DNA of 64,000 nucleotides from Syngnathus acus. Taxonomy: Eukaryota; Chordata; Actinopteri; Syngnathiformes; Syngnathidae. The stretch spans positions 14,115,693-14,179,692 of the forward strand of contig NC_051088.1 in the NCBI RefSeq assembly GCF_901709675.1. The letters are read 5' to 3'. A program made the position numbers and the translations under genes. Of this stretch, positions 1 through 39,246 are shown one piece after another (the stretch's first letter is position 1; each line of letters starts with the position of its first letter). The notes beneath the pieces are model-generated. The model searched no databases and was not told the DNA's origin. It saw only the letters and a list, made by a program, of their open reading frames with translations.

Positions 1-3000
1 TGAAGTTTGGTTGATAGGTTTGATTCACAGAATTCTGGGCAGGTTTGTATTCTTCAGTTAACTTGATTACCACAGACTTCTTCACTACTGGAAAGCCACC
101 CCCCGGAGTGGGCAAGGTCTCAGACTGACGATCCATTCCAGACCCTCCATTTAGTCTGGAAATAGCTGCAAGACAAATGCACAGTAACAATGTCCTTGTT
201 GACAACAAACAAACCGATGAACAAATAAATAATAAATATATATATATATATTTTTTTAAATGTACTGAGATCACTCTTTTACATACCATTGATTTCATTC
301 AGAGCCATTTTGTCTGGGGGTTGTCCAGAGTCTGGTTCATCATTTGAGAGTCCACTATCCTCTTGCAACTCGAATGCTTCGAGTGTCTGCTCCAGAAACA
401 TGAGGCACGCCCTCTCCTCAGGGGATAAGTGCTCCATGCTGTCGTCACTCTGCAGACAAATTGACCATACAGTTGGACCAATGTCTCACTCTCCACCTCT
501 CTTTCCCTTTCTCTCATTATCACATCATGATGAATGTCAGTCTGAAGACATGCTTACAGTTAATGCAAACTCATGAAATAACTAAAAAAAAAACATTCCC
601 AATGACAAAAGTAAATAAAAGACTAATGTGCTTAAGAAATTAAGAAAAAAAAAGAATTTTTGTTTGTTTTTTGGGAGTGTAACTCCCATTTTTTGTGGTA
701 CTGTATAGGTTTATTAGTTTCAGTTATTTTAAGTTTTTGCGTTTAAATTTGTTTTTTATTCCAATGCATTTCAATGGGCCTCAATTACACATACATTTTT
801 GCTATTCGCTGGCTGGCCCACCATATAATTCTAACGAAAACCTACATCAGTTCTATCTTTGTCGACTAATATCATAAATAAGCTTTCCGGTTTTGGTTTA
901 CCGTTTCGTACAGAAGGAAGAAGTTCAAACAGTCTGTTTTTTTTGTCTTGCACGCGACAAATACTCTGAATTAAAAAAAAATAAAAAAAACACTAAAAAC
1001 TAAAACTAACTGTATTTAAACAACAAAAAGTCACAAGGACATAAATGATAACTACATTGAAAAATCTCAAACTTGTATGATGTAACGCGTGTCTACAGAA
1101 GTCAAACCAAATAGTTTGACAGATGCGCATGTAAACATGGTTAAAGACTTGCGAATCGAATATCAAAAACAGTGAGTAGACAATTGACTCACACAGCCAG
1201 ATTTCATACTGATCACACGGTCACGGCTTCCACTGCTGTCCTTATTGCTCTAGCGTGCTAAAGCAACACCATCATTCCACATGTCACCCGTCCACATTGC
1301 ACAGGGTACAGTTTTGGAGTTGGTTCATCAAGCTGCGGCAGGATCTAAAGTGTTAAGGAGAAAACATTTCATGAGCTTCATATTGAGTCATACATCTTTA
1401 AAGGGACAGGTTTGGATTTCTTGCACTTTTTTACTACGATGCCACACCATACATGTGCTAGCTTTTCAACTTTGTGTTGATAATATTCCGGATGGTCCTT
1501 TCCCTTTTTGACCCGGAGGTCACAACATTTATGATTTCTAACAATAATTTGAAATAAGGACTCGCCCGACCACTGCACACCTTTTCACTTTGTGTCCGCT
1601 TAGATGAGCTTGGCGACAAAAAACCTGCCGGCATTTCTGGTTCAATGCAAAGTTTTGGTCTGGATGCTTAGGATTCTCAGAATTTTTCAACATTATGCAC
1701 CATCAATGATGAAATCAACAAATTCCTTGAAGTCGTACATTGACGAACATTGTTCTTGAAATGTCCAACTACTTACTCACACAGTGAACCTCACCCTGAG
1801 CCTTTTGGAGAATGCTCTCCAGTGGAAAGTCCCAAACAGGTGTTTTATGAGCATTCCTCAAGATTCCCCGTCCAATTTTTTGGGGGGGAATGCGATGTGT
1901 TACAATAGCATTCACCAGGTTGAACATTTTCAGATTTTATTTGTAGTGTATTCAATTGAATAGTTAAAATGGATTTGCTAATATTCAGTATTTGTCCAAA
2001 CTTCACTGTAATTGGGGGTTTTATGATAACACCTCATATCACCACATGAAGATGTTGAGCAGCCTTTAAATTGTTTTACGGCTGTAGAAAGGAACAGAAG
2101 TGACAAAGACATTATTAGAAGTATGAGTGTCCCCTTCTGAAAATAAATGTCTGACCGAGGAGCAATCAGGCCTAACGCAATGGTACAAGTAAGCAACACA
2201 AAATAATGTTTCACTGCTTTCGATTTGACAATCTGCAGAACAAAATGAGAAGTTTCAGTCATAGCCAACACCTTTGCACACAAAAAGTGAACTAGCAGGG
2301 TGCACCCACAGCTTAGTCAGGATCTAATAGTGAGTTGGAATGTCACTTGGCTTGCTCAAATGCCTTCATGACAACTAGGACATTAAAGTGAACGCTGTCA
2401 TTCGCAGTAACTGGGCGTTGAACTTGAAGCACATTAAACATTTGAGAGGATCAGTCAGCAAAATGCCTTTGATGCACTTGGGAAGAATATTTAAAATATG
2501 TGATAGCAATATGTTGGTCTTAAAATATATCACAGTTGTGTAACTCACAAAAGCGGATTAATGATTAAACTCAGTACATTGTACCCTCATTTGTTTTCAA
2601 TGGCAAATATTTACAGTTCTTTCATTCGTCGATCCCTCGTAACCAAACAGTTTCCATGTTGCATTAAAAGCCTTTATAAATTTTTACACGGTCATTTGGG
2701 TTGAAGTGGTGCAGAATGGAAATACAGATAAACATCTCTCGAGCCTTCATCAGGAAACATAGAAACTGATTTGCTTTTGACACAAAAATATTAACGAGAA
2801 GCACGTAAATAAAGGAGGGAAGAGATTAACATTGGAATCATGTTGCAAGTGTAGTCAAATAAAATCGGAACTCACCAAAAAGCTTGACATTAATGTAGGC
2901 AGGTTGAGTCGAGCTGTGTGTGTGTGTGTGTGTGTCATTCCATCGCTGAGGCTGCACAACCTGCCTCCACTGAAGCCGAGAAATAGGGTGGGGCACATTG

Positions 3001-4712
3001 GGCAAAAAAGTGTCTTATGCTTAGCCAATCAGATTTCTGCCATGTGGTCATGTGGAGGCAATTAACCTGTGGCGCTGCTGGAATTTGAATGACGTCTAAA
3101 TAAACTCTAAGCAAAGCACTGAAAGTGTTTTCATGTTTTGATGTGAATGCATGACAAACCATTTGAGTATTTATTGTGTTATCAGGTGTTATCGCCACGT
3201 TTAAAGTCAACTAGTTGAAAATAGTAGCAGTAACTAATAGAAAATAGTAGCAGTAACTAATAGAAAATAGTAGCAGTAACTAATGCTATGACTGTGTTTA
3301 GTTTCATTGTTGGAGTATTTACTGCCACATGCTCACGAGTGGTACTTGTTTGAGGGGAAAATGCTCAAAAGAAATACTAGTTAATGGAAAGGACTTCACT
3401 AATTTTACTAGTGATGCTATTATTGTCTCGAGACACATCATGCTCGGAGTGACATCTCAACATTCCAGGCCAAATCAACGTCATTTACTAAAAATATGAC
3501 AATTATGAATCAAAAACCAACAATGACAAATTCTCAAACTGCGCAATTTATTAATTGAACAATCATGAAAATAATCATTAAAAAAAACGGAAGCCCAAGA
3601 TTATTTACAATATTTTTTTTTCTAAAGTGAGGTCCCTCGTGTTCACTCAACCTCTATAATCACGGGGTGCTTACAACGATGTGTAACTTTATAAGACATA
3701 GTCCTTTTAATCTCTTTTGACATCAGTCAAAAATTACATACATACATATTGTACATACATACATACATATTACATACTGTATAGAGATCTATAAAAGCAA
3801 AAATCATTCAAGTATCAAAATAAAGACCACTAGTTTCATGTACAATATCATTTGCATCAGATTTGTCCCAAAATATTTATTCCGATCCTCAGTGATGTGC
3901 AAAGGCAAAACAGGACCACGCTGATGGCCGAAGGTGCCGTCACCGGAGTGTTAAAGACAGTGTACCATAAAATTAACTCAACCGGTGTGACAACGTACCA
4001 AATGCAGCAAAACCAAAAGGCTGCACAGTGCTCGACAGAAATGAAGTACAGCCACTCTGAAAAGGAAGATTTCTACACGTTTCACAAAAATAATTAGACT
4101 CACCCGTCCGTGGCTGAATACTTGGACGTACTTGTTGATGTAGAGCACTGAAAATCACACGCTAGCTAATGTAGATATACTGTTTACTCATCAACTGACA
4201 AGCAAGTACCGTTAACAGTGAGAAAAGTCTTTTCCCTATCATTATTTTTGTACTGTGGCAATAAAATCAAATCAAATCAAAGAAGTACTGTCCTGCAGGG
4301 CAGTTCTGGTGAATAATCTCACTCAATTATTTGGGCAAAGAAACACGGGGACAAATTAAGTTGCTGCATTAGTTCCAATGTCCTAAAAAATAAAAAATAA
4401 AACTACATGGTAACAAGTTCTAACGCCAACGCTGCACCCTGTTACATACCTCGAAAACAGTCTTTGTAGTGTTACGTCTGGTCATTTCAGTTTGGTTACA
4501 CTAAGAAACAAGATTGCTGATCACAGTTATATATGTTGAGGCTGAGATGATAAAAGGACAAATTAAATAATGCATCTTAAAAAGACACAATTAAAAAAAA
4601 AAATACCCCTCACTATAAGAAGACATACTTGTGTGGCGCTCAGTATGCAATGCAACATCGCTGATGGGCAGGAAGGGTAATTGAAGCGATGACGGCTGTG
4701 AGGTCGGACCAT
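1..4712 (-). CDS. 5' part of a SARG/PROSER2-like gene (partial, runs off the left edge)
   Basis: I do not recognise this gene with certainty. Two coding exons are clear on the minus strand: 447(or 449)-287 and 165-1, joined in phase by GT-AG sites. The first encodes a conserved-looking stretch, SPEERACLMFLEQTLEAFE, followed by an acidic run ending in DSGLSNDEPD. From memory this resembles the N-terminal motif shared by SARG (C1orf116) and PROSER2, whose functions are poorly known. Two further exons upstream fit in frame: 4147-4104 (44 nt, encoding CSTSTSTSKYSATDG across the junction) and about 4768-4629, where an ATG at 4712-4710 (context gagATGG) opens MVRPHSRHRFNY. The Ser/Thr-rich 44-nt exon resembles the Ser/Thr run that precedes the conserved motif in SARG. 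Joining it in frame requires the second AG of a tandem acceptor (exon starting at 447). The two left exons are well supported; the upstream pair is inference. Introns of about 0.5 and 3.7 kb separate the exons. Confidence 0.5.
287..449 (-). CDS. Conserved exon of the SARG/PROSER2-like gene
   Basis: This minus-strand exon has the acceptor ctgcag|AG (or ctgcagag|T) and the donor ATG|gtatgt. It is open over its whole length and encodes an acidic segment with the core ACLMFLEQTLEAF followed by DSGLSNDEPDSG. The next exon (165 down to 1) continues in phase with ISRLNGGSGMDR and later VVKKSVVIKLTEEYKP, still open at the window edge. If the upstream exons were non-coding, the start could instead be the ATG in DDSMEHLSPEE at about 437. 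The family assignment rests on remembered similarity only. Confidence 0.6.
520..4100. other. Intronic stretch of the leftmost gene, no coding exon seen
   Basis: No exon with paired splice sites and plausible coding content was seen between the two exon groups of the leftmost gene. The stretch holds a short GT run (about 2917-2936), three tandem 23-bp units (3217-3285), an ACAT microsatellite (about 3737-3780), and several A/T-rich tracts. Open frames here are short and lack splice context. Confidence 0.4.
3217..3285. repeat. Three tandem copies of a 23-bp unit
   Basis: The unit beginning gaaaatagtagcagtaacta recurs at 3217, 3240 and 3263 without change until the last bases of the third copy. 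It lies in the presumed long intron of the leftmost gene. It looks like a recent small tandem expansion. Confidence 0.9.
4253..4283 (+). repeat. Simple ATCAA-type tail following AATAAA
   Basis: The plus strand reads ggcaataaaatcaaatcaaa and continues with the same pentamer. A similar tail occurs at about 9581-9602. Polyadenylation-like signals followed by short tandem pentamers are typical of the 3' ends of fish non-LTR retroelements, so both may be truncated element ends. No coding part of such an element was recognised next to either. Confidence 0.3.
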
Positions 4713-4788
4713 CTCCAGACTGGCGATGGTTGGGAATGCTCCTTTTGTCCCCCCACAAAACATCCTACCCATCATGCAATAGGCTTGT

Positions 4789-4797
4789 CCTTTTATA
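4789..4797 (-). promoter_or_regulatory. TATA box for the leftmost gene
   Basis: The minus strand reads TATAAAAGG here, a good match to the metazoan TATA consensus. A start site 25-30 bp downstream would fall near 4767, just before an open exon that ends at a consensus donor (ACACAA|gtatgt, 4629). It lies about 0.7 kb beyond the ANKS1A stop codon, so it would drive a separate downstream gene on the same strand. This is inference; no transcript evidence is available. Confidence 0.4.
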
Positions 4798-5516
4798 CTG
4801 GCTGGGAGGAATGTTTAGCTACAGGGAAGATGACACATGCACACAGTTAAAATAGTGTCAAACTACAAGACATTAAATCATTCAGCCCCCCATTTCAAAT
4901 AAGGCCAAAACACGGGAAGATACAATTGATTTGGAGAGTTTGTGAAAGTGCTTCGATGCTAACTTTGTAAGCTACATGACTGTATCACAGTGTTTAGGGA
5001 TGTTTCTCTCCTTTGGACCTTAACTAACTCCTGACAATTACGGCAGAAAGAATGCTTCTAACCTTTGCTCCAAGTCGCTTCAAGTGATACATTAAAAAAA
5101 TATATAATAATCACAGGACCATGGCTTCCATGTGTAGGATATGTGTAACCTCTCAACTGTGGGAAAGCGCTGGGTGGCAGAAGTAAAAAGCCTCAGAGTG
5201 GCCGTCGCCTGGCAGAGCAGGAAAAGCACCGAGAAAAAAAGGTATTTTCACCAAGAGGCAATACTGAGATTGTTGACCGGGGAGAAAAAAAGAAAAATAG
5301 AGAGATGTACGAGTTCAGGGAGCATACAAGGTAGAAGACATAGCAGTGAAAGTGATTGGCAGGCTGGCAGTGTACATAATACCACCTGGAAGAGTGGGGG
5401 GAGAAGTGTGTGTGTGGGGGGGGCAAAGAGTTGCAGTGAAAGGCACACTGAGGGCGAGGCAAAGGAAAAAAAGTAAAAAGTTCAGATGTCAGGAAGGAGG
5501 GAGGGTGGGGTTCCAC

Positions 5517-34416
<28,900 letters not shown>

Positions 34417-35428
34417 TGTGGATGCGTTAAAAACCAAAGGAGAAGGACGGGCTTTGCTTGTGAGATTCCTCCGCGACACCCCTCCTTCCTCTCCCGATCC
34501 CAAGTTAGTATTCCTCAATTGTGCGGAAACAAAAAGCTGCCTCCGCCGCTTTTTCTACGCGTCCACCCGCTCCACGGCGTCGCTGGCGCCTAAAAAGGGG
34601 GGAAAGTTTCGCTGCGGCGCACGGCACCACCATGGAGCAAACTTCCTCTGGCCAGTCCCCTCAGCGGCGTCCGTCACTTCCTCGAAACTGCTCCCTCTTG
34701 CTGCATCTCCAAGCCGAGCCCCCCGCAGGCGATCACACGCACGGACCCGGACATGGCACACACCCTTCCCCGAACGGCTCGATATTGATGCCAGCAAGGT
34801 GATGGCACATACGCAAGCGGGCACAGAGACAGGCTGCGTCCCTTCCAAGTGAACTGTCCAGTGTCCACTAATTTTCCGTATTCTGGTGATCAGTGAAAAA
34901 TACAGAGTGTGGCGGACCTCGGCGTCATCCCTGAACACCTTTTGATTTTCTCTGTATTTTTATGCGTCACCTGTCAACTTGTCTCGGTGGGTGTGGACGG
35001 CAACATTTCACAATAGCTCGTCAGGTGACGGCAGTGAACAATAACAATGTGACGTTTAATCCGTAGTTGTAGTCAATAAAAGAAAAAGGGTGAAATACAC
35101 CTTTTTGCTTATCTGTATAACGTTTGCTCTTTAAAGCAATAATCACAGCGTGCGCAGTGGTGCTCGGTTTTTGTCTTTTGCCGTGTTTCATCAACACGCA
35201 CGAAGTGTATGGCAATTGATTAATTTTACAACAGGATTTTATTATTTTTATTTCTTACATGATCCTGTCAAATTTTTAAAAGCAAACTTCAAAAGGCAGA
35301 AAATGGTGCGCTAATGACCATTTTAAACAACGGTGTCAGTTTCAAAAGTTGGGTTTTTATCAATAAAGGTTTGACGAAATGCAGTCTGTTTTGTAAGCTA
35401 TTTGTTAATAAAGGTTGTACAGGCAGGA

Positions 35429-35444
35429 ACCGGAAGTGACGTAA
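35429..35444 (+). promoter_or_regulatory. Composite ETS and CRE-like site in the TAF11 promoter
   Basis: The sequence ACCGGAAGTGACGTAA joins a consensus ETS/GABP site (CCGGAAGTG) to a CRE-like TGACGTAA with shared bases. This pairing is common in housekeeping promoters. It sits about 170 bp before the end of the presumed non-coding first exon of TAF11 and about 1 kb upstream of the divergent ANKS1A start codon, so it may serve both genes. Confidence 0.55.
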
Positions 35445-35819
35445 CGCACTACAGTGCTGCCCGACTCTTCTTTGGATACATAGCATAATTTGAAGATAAA
35501 TCGGCCGCGTTTATTTAATAGTTACCCATCAAAACGATCGTTTGTGTTAGCTTACCTTCGTTAGGCTCCCTGAAGTTAGGTTGACGCCTGACAACATTAA
35601 AGGTAATGACTTTTTTCTTAATGTTTATTTAGCTAGCCAACAAGCATCGCATGCATTTAAGTAAAGTTAAACAAATACTGCATGCATTAAAAACAAAAAA
35701 CGATTCTTACGCATTTTTTGCAATATTACGAATACTATTGTGTGTCGATAAACAAGGCTTAAGAGTCAGAGTCTTATTGATCCTGCAGCGTCTGACGCTG
35801 TCGTCGTGATTGAGTGATA

Positions 35820-36975
35820 ATGGCTGATCCTGCGCGGATCAAAACTGAGGGCACACTTGAGAACTCAGCAGCCGGCCAAGATGAGAAGCCTAACGCCAAG
35901 GTGACCGAGGACACACCGTCTCCTGCACCTGAAAAGACTACAGACGAACCAAAGGAGTCTTCCCCACAAGACCAGCACAAACAGGATGATGCAAATGTAA
36001 ATAAATGTAAAGTTTAGGTCTACATACCTAGCTGACTGGCTACTAATTCTTGCCCACTGTTTTCTCTTGTCTCTAAAGGAACCGGCAGCAGCAGAGGATG
36101 AAGAAGAAGGGACTTCGGGTCAGCCTGCGTCGAAAAGACTGAAGGTGGAATCAGAAAAGAAAAAGGAGAAGCGGCAAAAGGTTGATGAGGATGAAATACA
36201 AAAGATGCAGTAAGATATTTTCAACCAAACACAAGCCTTATTCGTTTTATTCCCATTAACACATTTCTTCCTGCGTTTTTGAAGGGTTTTGGTGTCATCT
36301 TTCTCTGAAGACCAACTGAATCGTTATGAAATGTACAGGCGTTCTGCTTTCCCTAAGGCTGCTATTAAGAGGGTATGAAGTTTTGACTATTGCAGTGTTT
36401 CCAAAGCTTTATTGAGCAAAGGCACATCATTTTTACTATCAGAAAAATGTTATGGGACACTACCAAACTACCTCAAAAAGTATATACTGAAATAATGATC
36501 TTATCTCTGTTACCCACAAATTTACATACTTTATAGTCTGGTTCTTCTGAGTTGAACACAAAGCATTTATGCCTGCAGGAAGCATATCTTATTTGAAGGG
36601 GTTATAAATAATAATTGTAATAATTTTACAATAAGGTGACGAAGAATCACCTTGATGTGTGCTTTGTTTTCTAGCTGATCCAGTCCATTACGGGATCCTC
36701 AGTGTCCCAGAACGTGGTCATTGCCATGTCTGGTATCTCCAAAGTCTTTGCTGGGGAAATAGTTGAGGAAGGTAAGATATCTATACCACACTTGGGTAGA
36801 CTGAGATGTAAATAAGTAATATGAAATATTTTGGGTTTTCACAGCATTGGATGTTTGTGAGAAGTGGGGAGACACGCCACCTCTTCAGCCCAAACACATG
36901 AGGGAGGCAGTGAGGAGGCTCAAGAGCCGCAATCAGATTCCCAACACTAAGTACAAAAACATTCAGTTTCACTGA
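35820..36975 (+). CDS. TAF11: TFIID subunit TAF11
   Basis: A complete plus-strand gene, 207 aa (human about 211). TAF11 pairs with TAF13 through histone folds inside TFIID and acts in RNA polymerase II pre-initiation. Coding exons: 35820-35996, 36079-36209, 36285-36372, 36675-36771, 36845-36975; total 624 nt with all phases closing. A non-coding first exon ending AAAG|gtaatg at 35602 splices to an acceptor at 35788/35789. The N-terminal half is acidic and Lys-rich ([14 protein letters not shown]). The conserved C-terminal domain starts [20 protein letters not shown] and includes [20 protein letters not shown] and [20 protein letters not shown], ending [10 protein letters not shown]. It is head-to-head with ANKS1A and convergent with BLTP3A. 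Confidence 0.97.
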
Positions 36976-37255
36976 GGAGCGCAGCTTCAAATTAGATTTC
37001 AGTGATGAATACACTGGCCCCACCCAAGAAGAAAGAGGCACCATTGCTCCGAAGAAACCTTACAAGGGTCCGACTACTTACCACTGGCTGGGCAGACCTC
37101 AAGATCAGTGTGCATTCTGCTGAAGGAACTTTGATCAAGGACTATGAAATCGAAGCAGCAGCCTTTGTTCTCGCCAGACTGTCAGTATAAAGGTTTGATG
37201 AAACATTCACTTCAGTTTGGATGACGTTGTACCGATAAAGTATCGTTGTAAATAC

Positions 37256-37261
37256 AGTAAA
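37256..37261 (+). terminator. Candidate TAF11 poly(A) signal (AGTAAA)
   Basis: AGTAAA, a known variant of AATAAA, lies about 280 bp after the TAF11 stop codon and is followed by a T-rich stretch. No canonical AATAAA occurs nearer on the plus strand. The call is tentative. Confidence 0.35.
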
Positions 37262-37429
37262 TTTTATTATTGAAAATAACATTACCATTTGCCCTTTTTA
37301 TTGAAGCTTTAAAAAAAAAAAATGAATTGCAATATCCACCGTAAAAAAGTAATTTGGCTCTTGACCGAGTGAGGACTGCGTGCAATAATACCACACAAGC
37401 ACAACTTCAATGTGTTCAGCAAGTGTTCA

Positions 37430-37435
37430 TTTATT
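37430..37435 (-). terminator. Candidate BLTP3A poly(A) signal (AATAAA)
   Basis: TTTATT on the plus strand reads AATAAA on the minus strand about 1.8 kb after the BLTP3A stop codon. Downstream on the minus strand is a G/T-rich stretch (TTGTGCTTGTGTGG), as expected for a cleavage-stimulation element. The TAF11 and BLTP3A 3' ends would then lie about 150-200 bp apart, tail to tail. Confidence 0.5.
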
Positions 37436-39006
37436 CTGTTAAAATACTTTACACTCGCTAATGGTTCACAGAACCAATTTCATATTAGTCTTAAGTGATA
37501 AAGACATAAATTGTAATATTCCACACAAGTAATGTCCGCAGGGTTCAAAACACTTACACCTGCCATCTTGCTACTTTGTCAAAGTGAGTGAAAAATTCTG
37601 TGGTTTTACTCACACAAGTGCAAAGGAAACAACACCTTGATATTTGGAAGTTCATGCATTCGAGAGAAAACACACAAAGAAATCCTCTTTAGTGGGCCAC
37701 TCGTTTCTGCAGTACACATTTGCTTTGGAGGGCAGAGATAATCTACATTTACGTTTTCTTGATCATTCTATTGCTTAGAAATGTAACATTCCTCTTTACA
37801 TCCACTACTGGAAGGCAGCGGAGTAACCTTGACAGGAGTGCATTGGCGAGTTAGAACCACAAGAGGTCTCCCTTGTGGGCCGAGATGATCAAGTGACCTG
37901 AGAGGTCTGTAAATTGCGCACCTCTCCAAAGGCAATAAATAGGAGGCAAAAATACCGTACAACATATGACAACAGAGAAGATATCAACATTTTCAATAAA
38001 GCATTCATGTAATGAATAACGTGTTACAATGAATGGCTACGTCATTATTCTGCATTAAATAGAAAACGCAAGCATTTGCTCTAATACATCAATTCTAATT
38101 CACAGGATTATTGAATGTTCAGAAAAGTGCTTTACGTGACACTGCATGAGCATGCATAATTAGTACCGCAAAGACATCTTATGGTTCCAAAATACTGTGA
38201 GTGTTAGTGAACCAAAAAATTGCGTCGATACGTCCTACGCGCATACAAGTAAACAAACGAGCTCGGTGTGCTGTCACCGTCAAGTGTCCACAGGTAGTAA
38301 CACTAGCAGCTTGTTTCCTTACAAGCTGCAAAGGCGCCGAAATAAAAATGCATACAATACTTTTCGTAACCTTTACAACACTGCACGGAAATAATAAACT
38401 GTGAAGATGGCAACAAGGTGAACTTCGACTTGCATATGCCAATGTATTACGCTTTAAAAAAAACAGTTTTGTTGTATTCGACTTGAGATGCTACGTTATA
38501 ATTTTATAAATAAATACGTCTATTGTACAAACTACAGTACCAAGTCATGCGATTAGTGTGTATTTGACACGCAATCAATCTTAATATCCACGCCACAAAC
38601 TATCAAGTGGAAAGAATTTAAAGCTTGATGGTATCTAACGGAGCATGCTGCATGACAAATACAAAAACCATACAATGAGTTTACTGTCCATGTGGGCAGA
38701 AAACAATTGAATCACTGTCTGATAAGAGTACAGTGCGTAGTGTACTTGGCTAGGAATTATTTGGACATTGACTTAGTGAAAAGCAATACATTTCTTCAAT
38801 AGAATCTCACAATGGATTTGAAATTATTCCGTAAAAAAATATAGTCAAAACGTTAGCTTTAATAGCGATCATCATAACATGTGCCGCACAAAGCATTGCA
38901 ATGCAATCATTTTGAAATTCTTCAAAAGTCAATATTTGAACGTTTTATTTCAAATCCACTGAGTCAAAAAAAAAACTGTCATTGTCCAGATAATTACCAA
39001 ACTACC

Positions 39007-39156
39007 AGTTATCGGACCATGTTCCGCTTTAGTAGGCTAATTGCACTGCCTAATTATTGCAGCGTCATCATATAATCAGCTAGTTATCGGACCATGTTCC
39101 ACTTTAGTAGGCTAATTGCACTGCCTAATTATTGCAGCGTCATCATATAATCAGCT
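39007..39156. repeat. 75-bp tandem duplication in the BLTP3A 3'UTR
   Basis: The block starting agttatcggaccatgttcc at 39007 repeats at 39082 with period 75 and a single visible substitution (g to a in the copy). It lies about 90 bp past the BLTP3A stop codon, inside the inferred 3'UTR. Near-identity indicates a recent event. Confidence 0.93.
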
Positions 39157-39246
39157 TGACTTTCCAAATGTGCTTGGAAAGAGTAGTAGTGGCCTCTGAC
39201 GATGTTCTTCGACAAGATCAGCATAGAGGCATGAAAGCCGCGAGGC

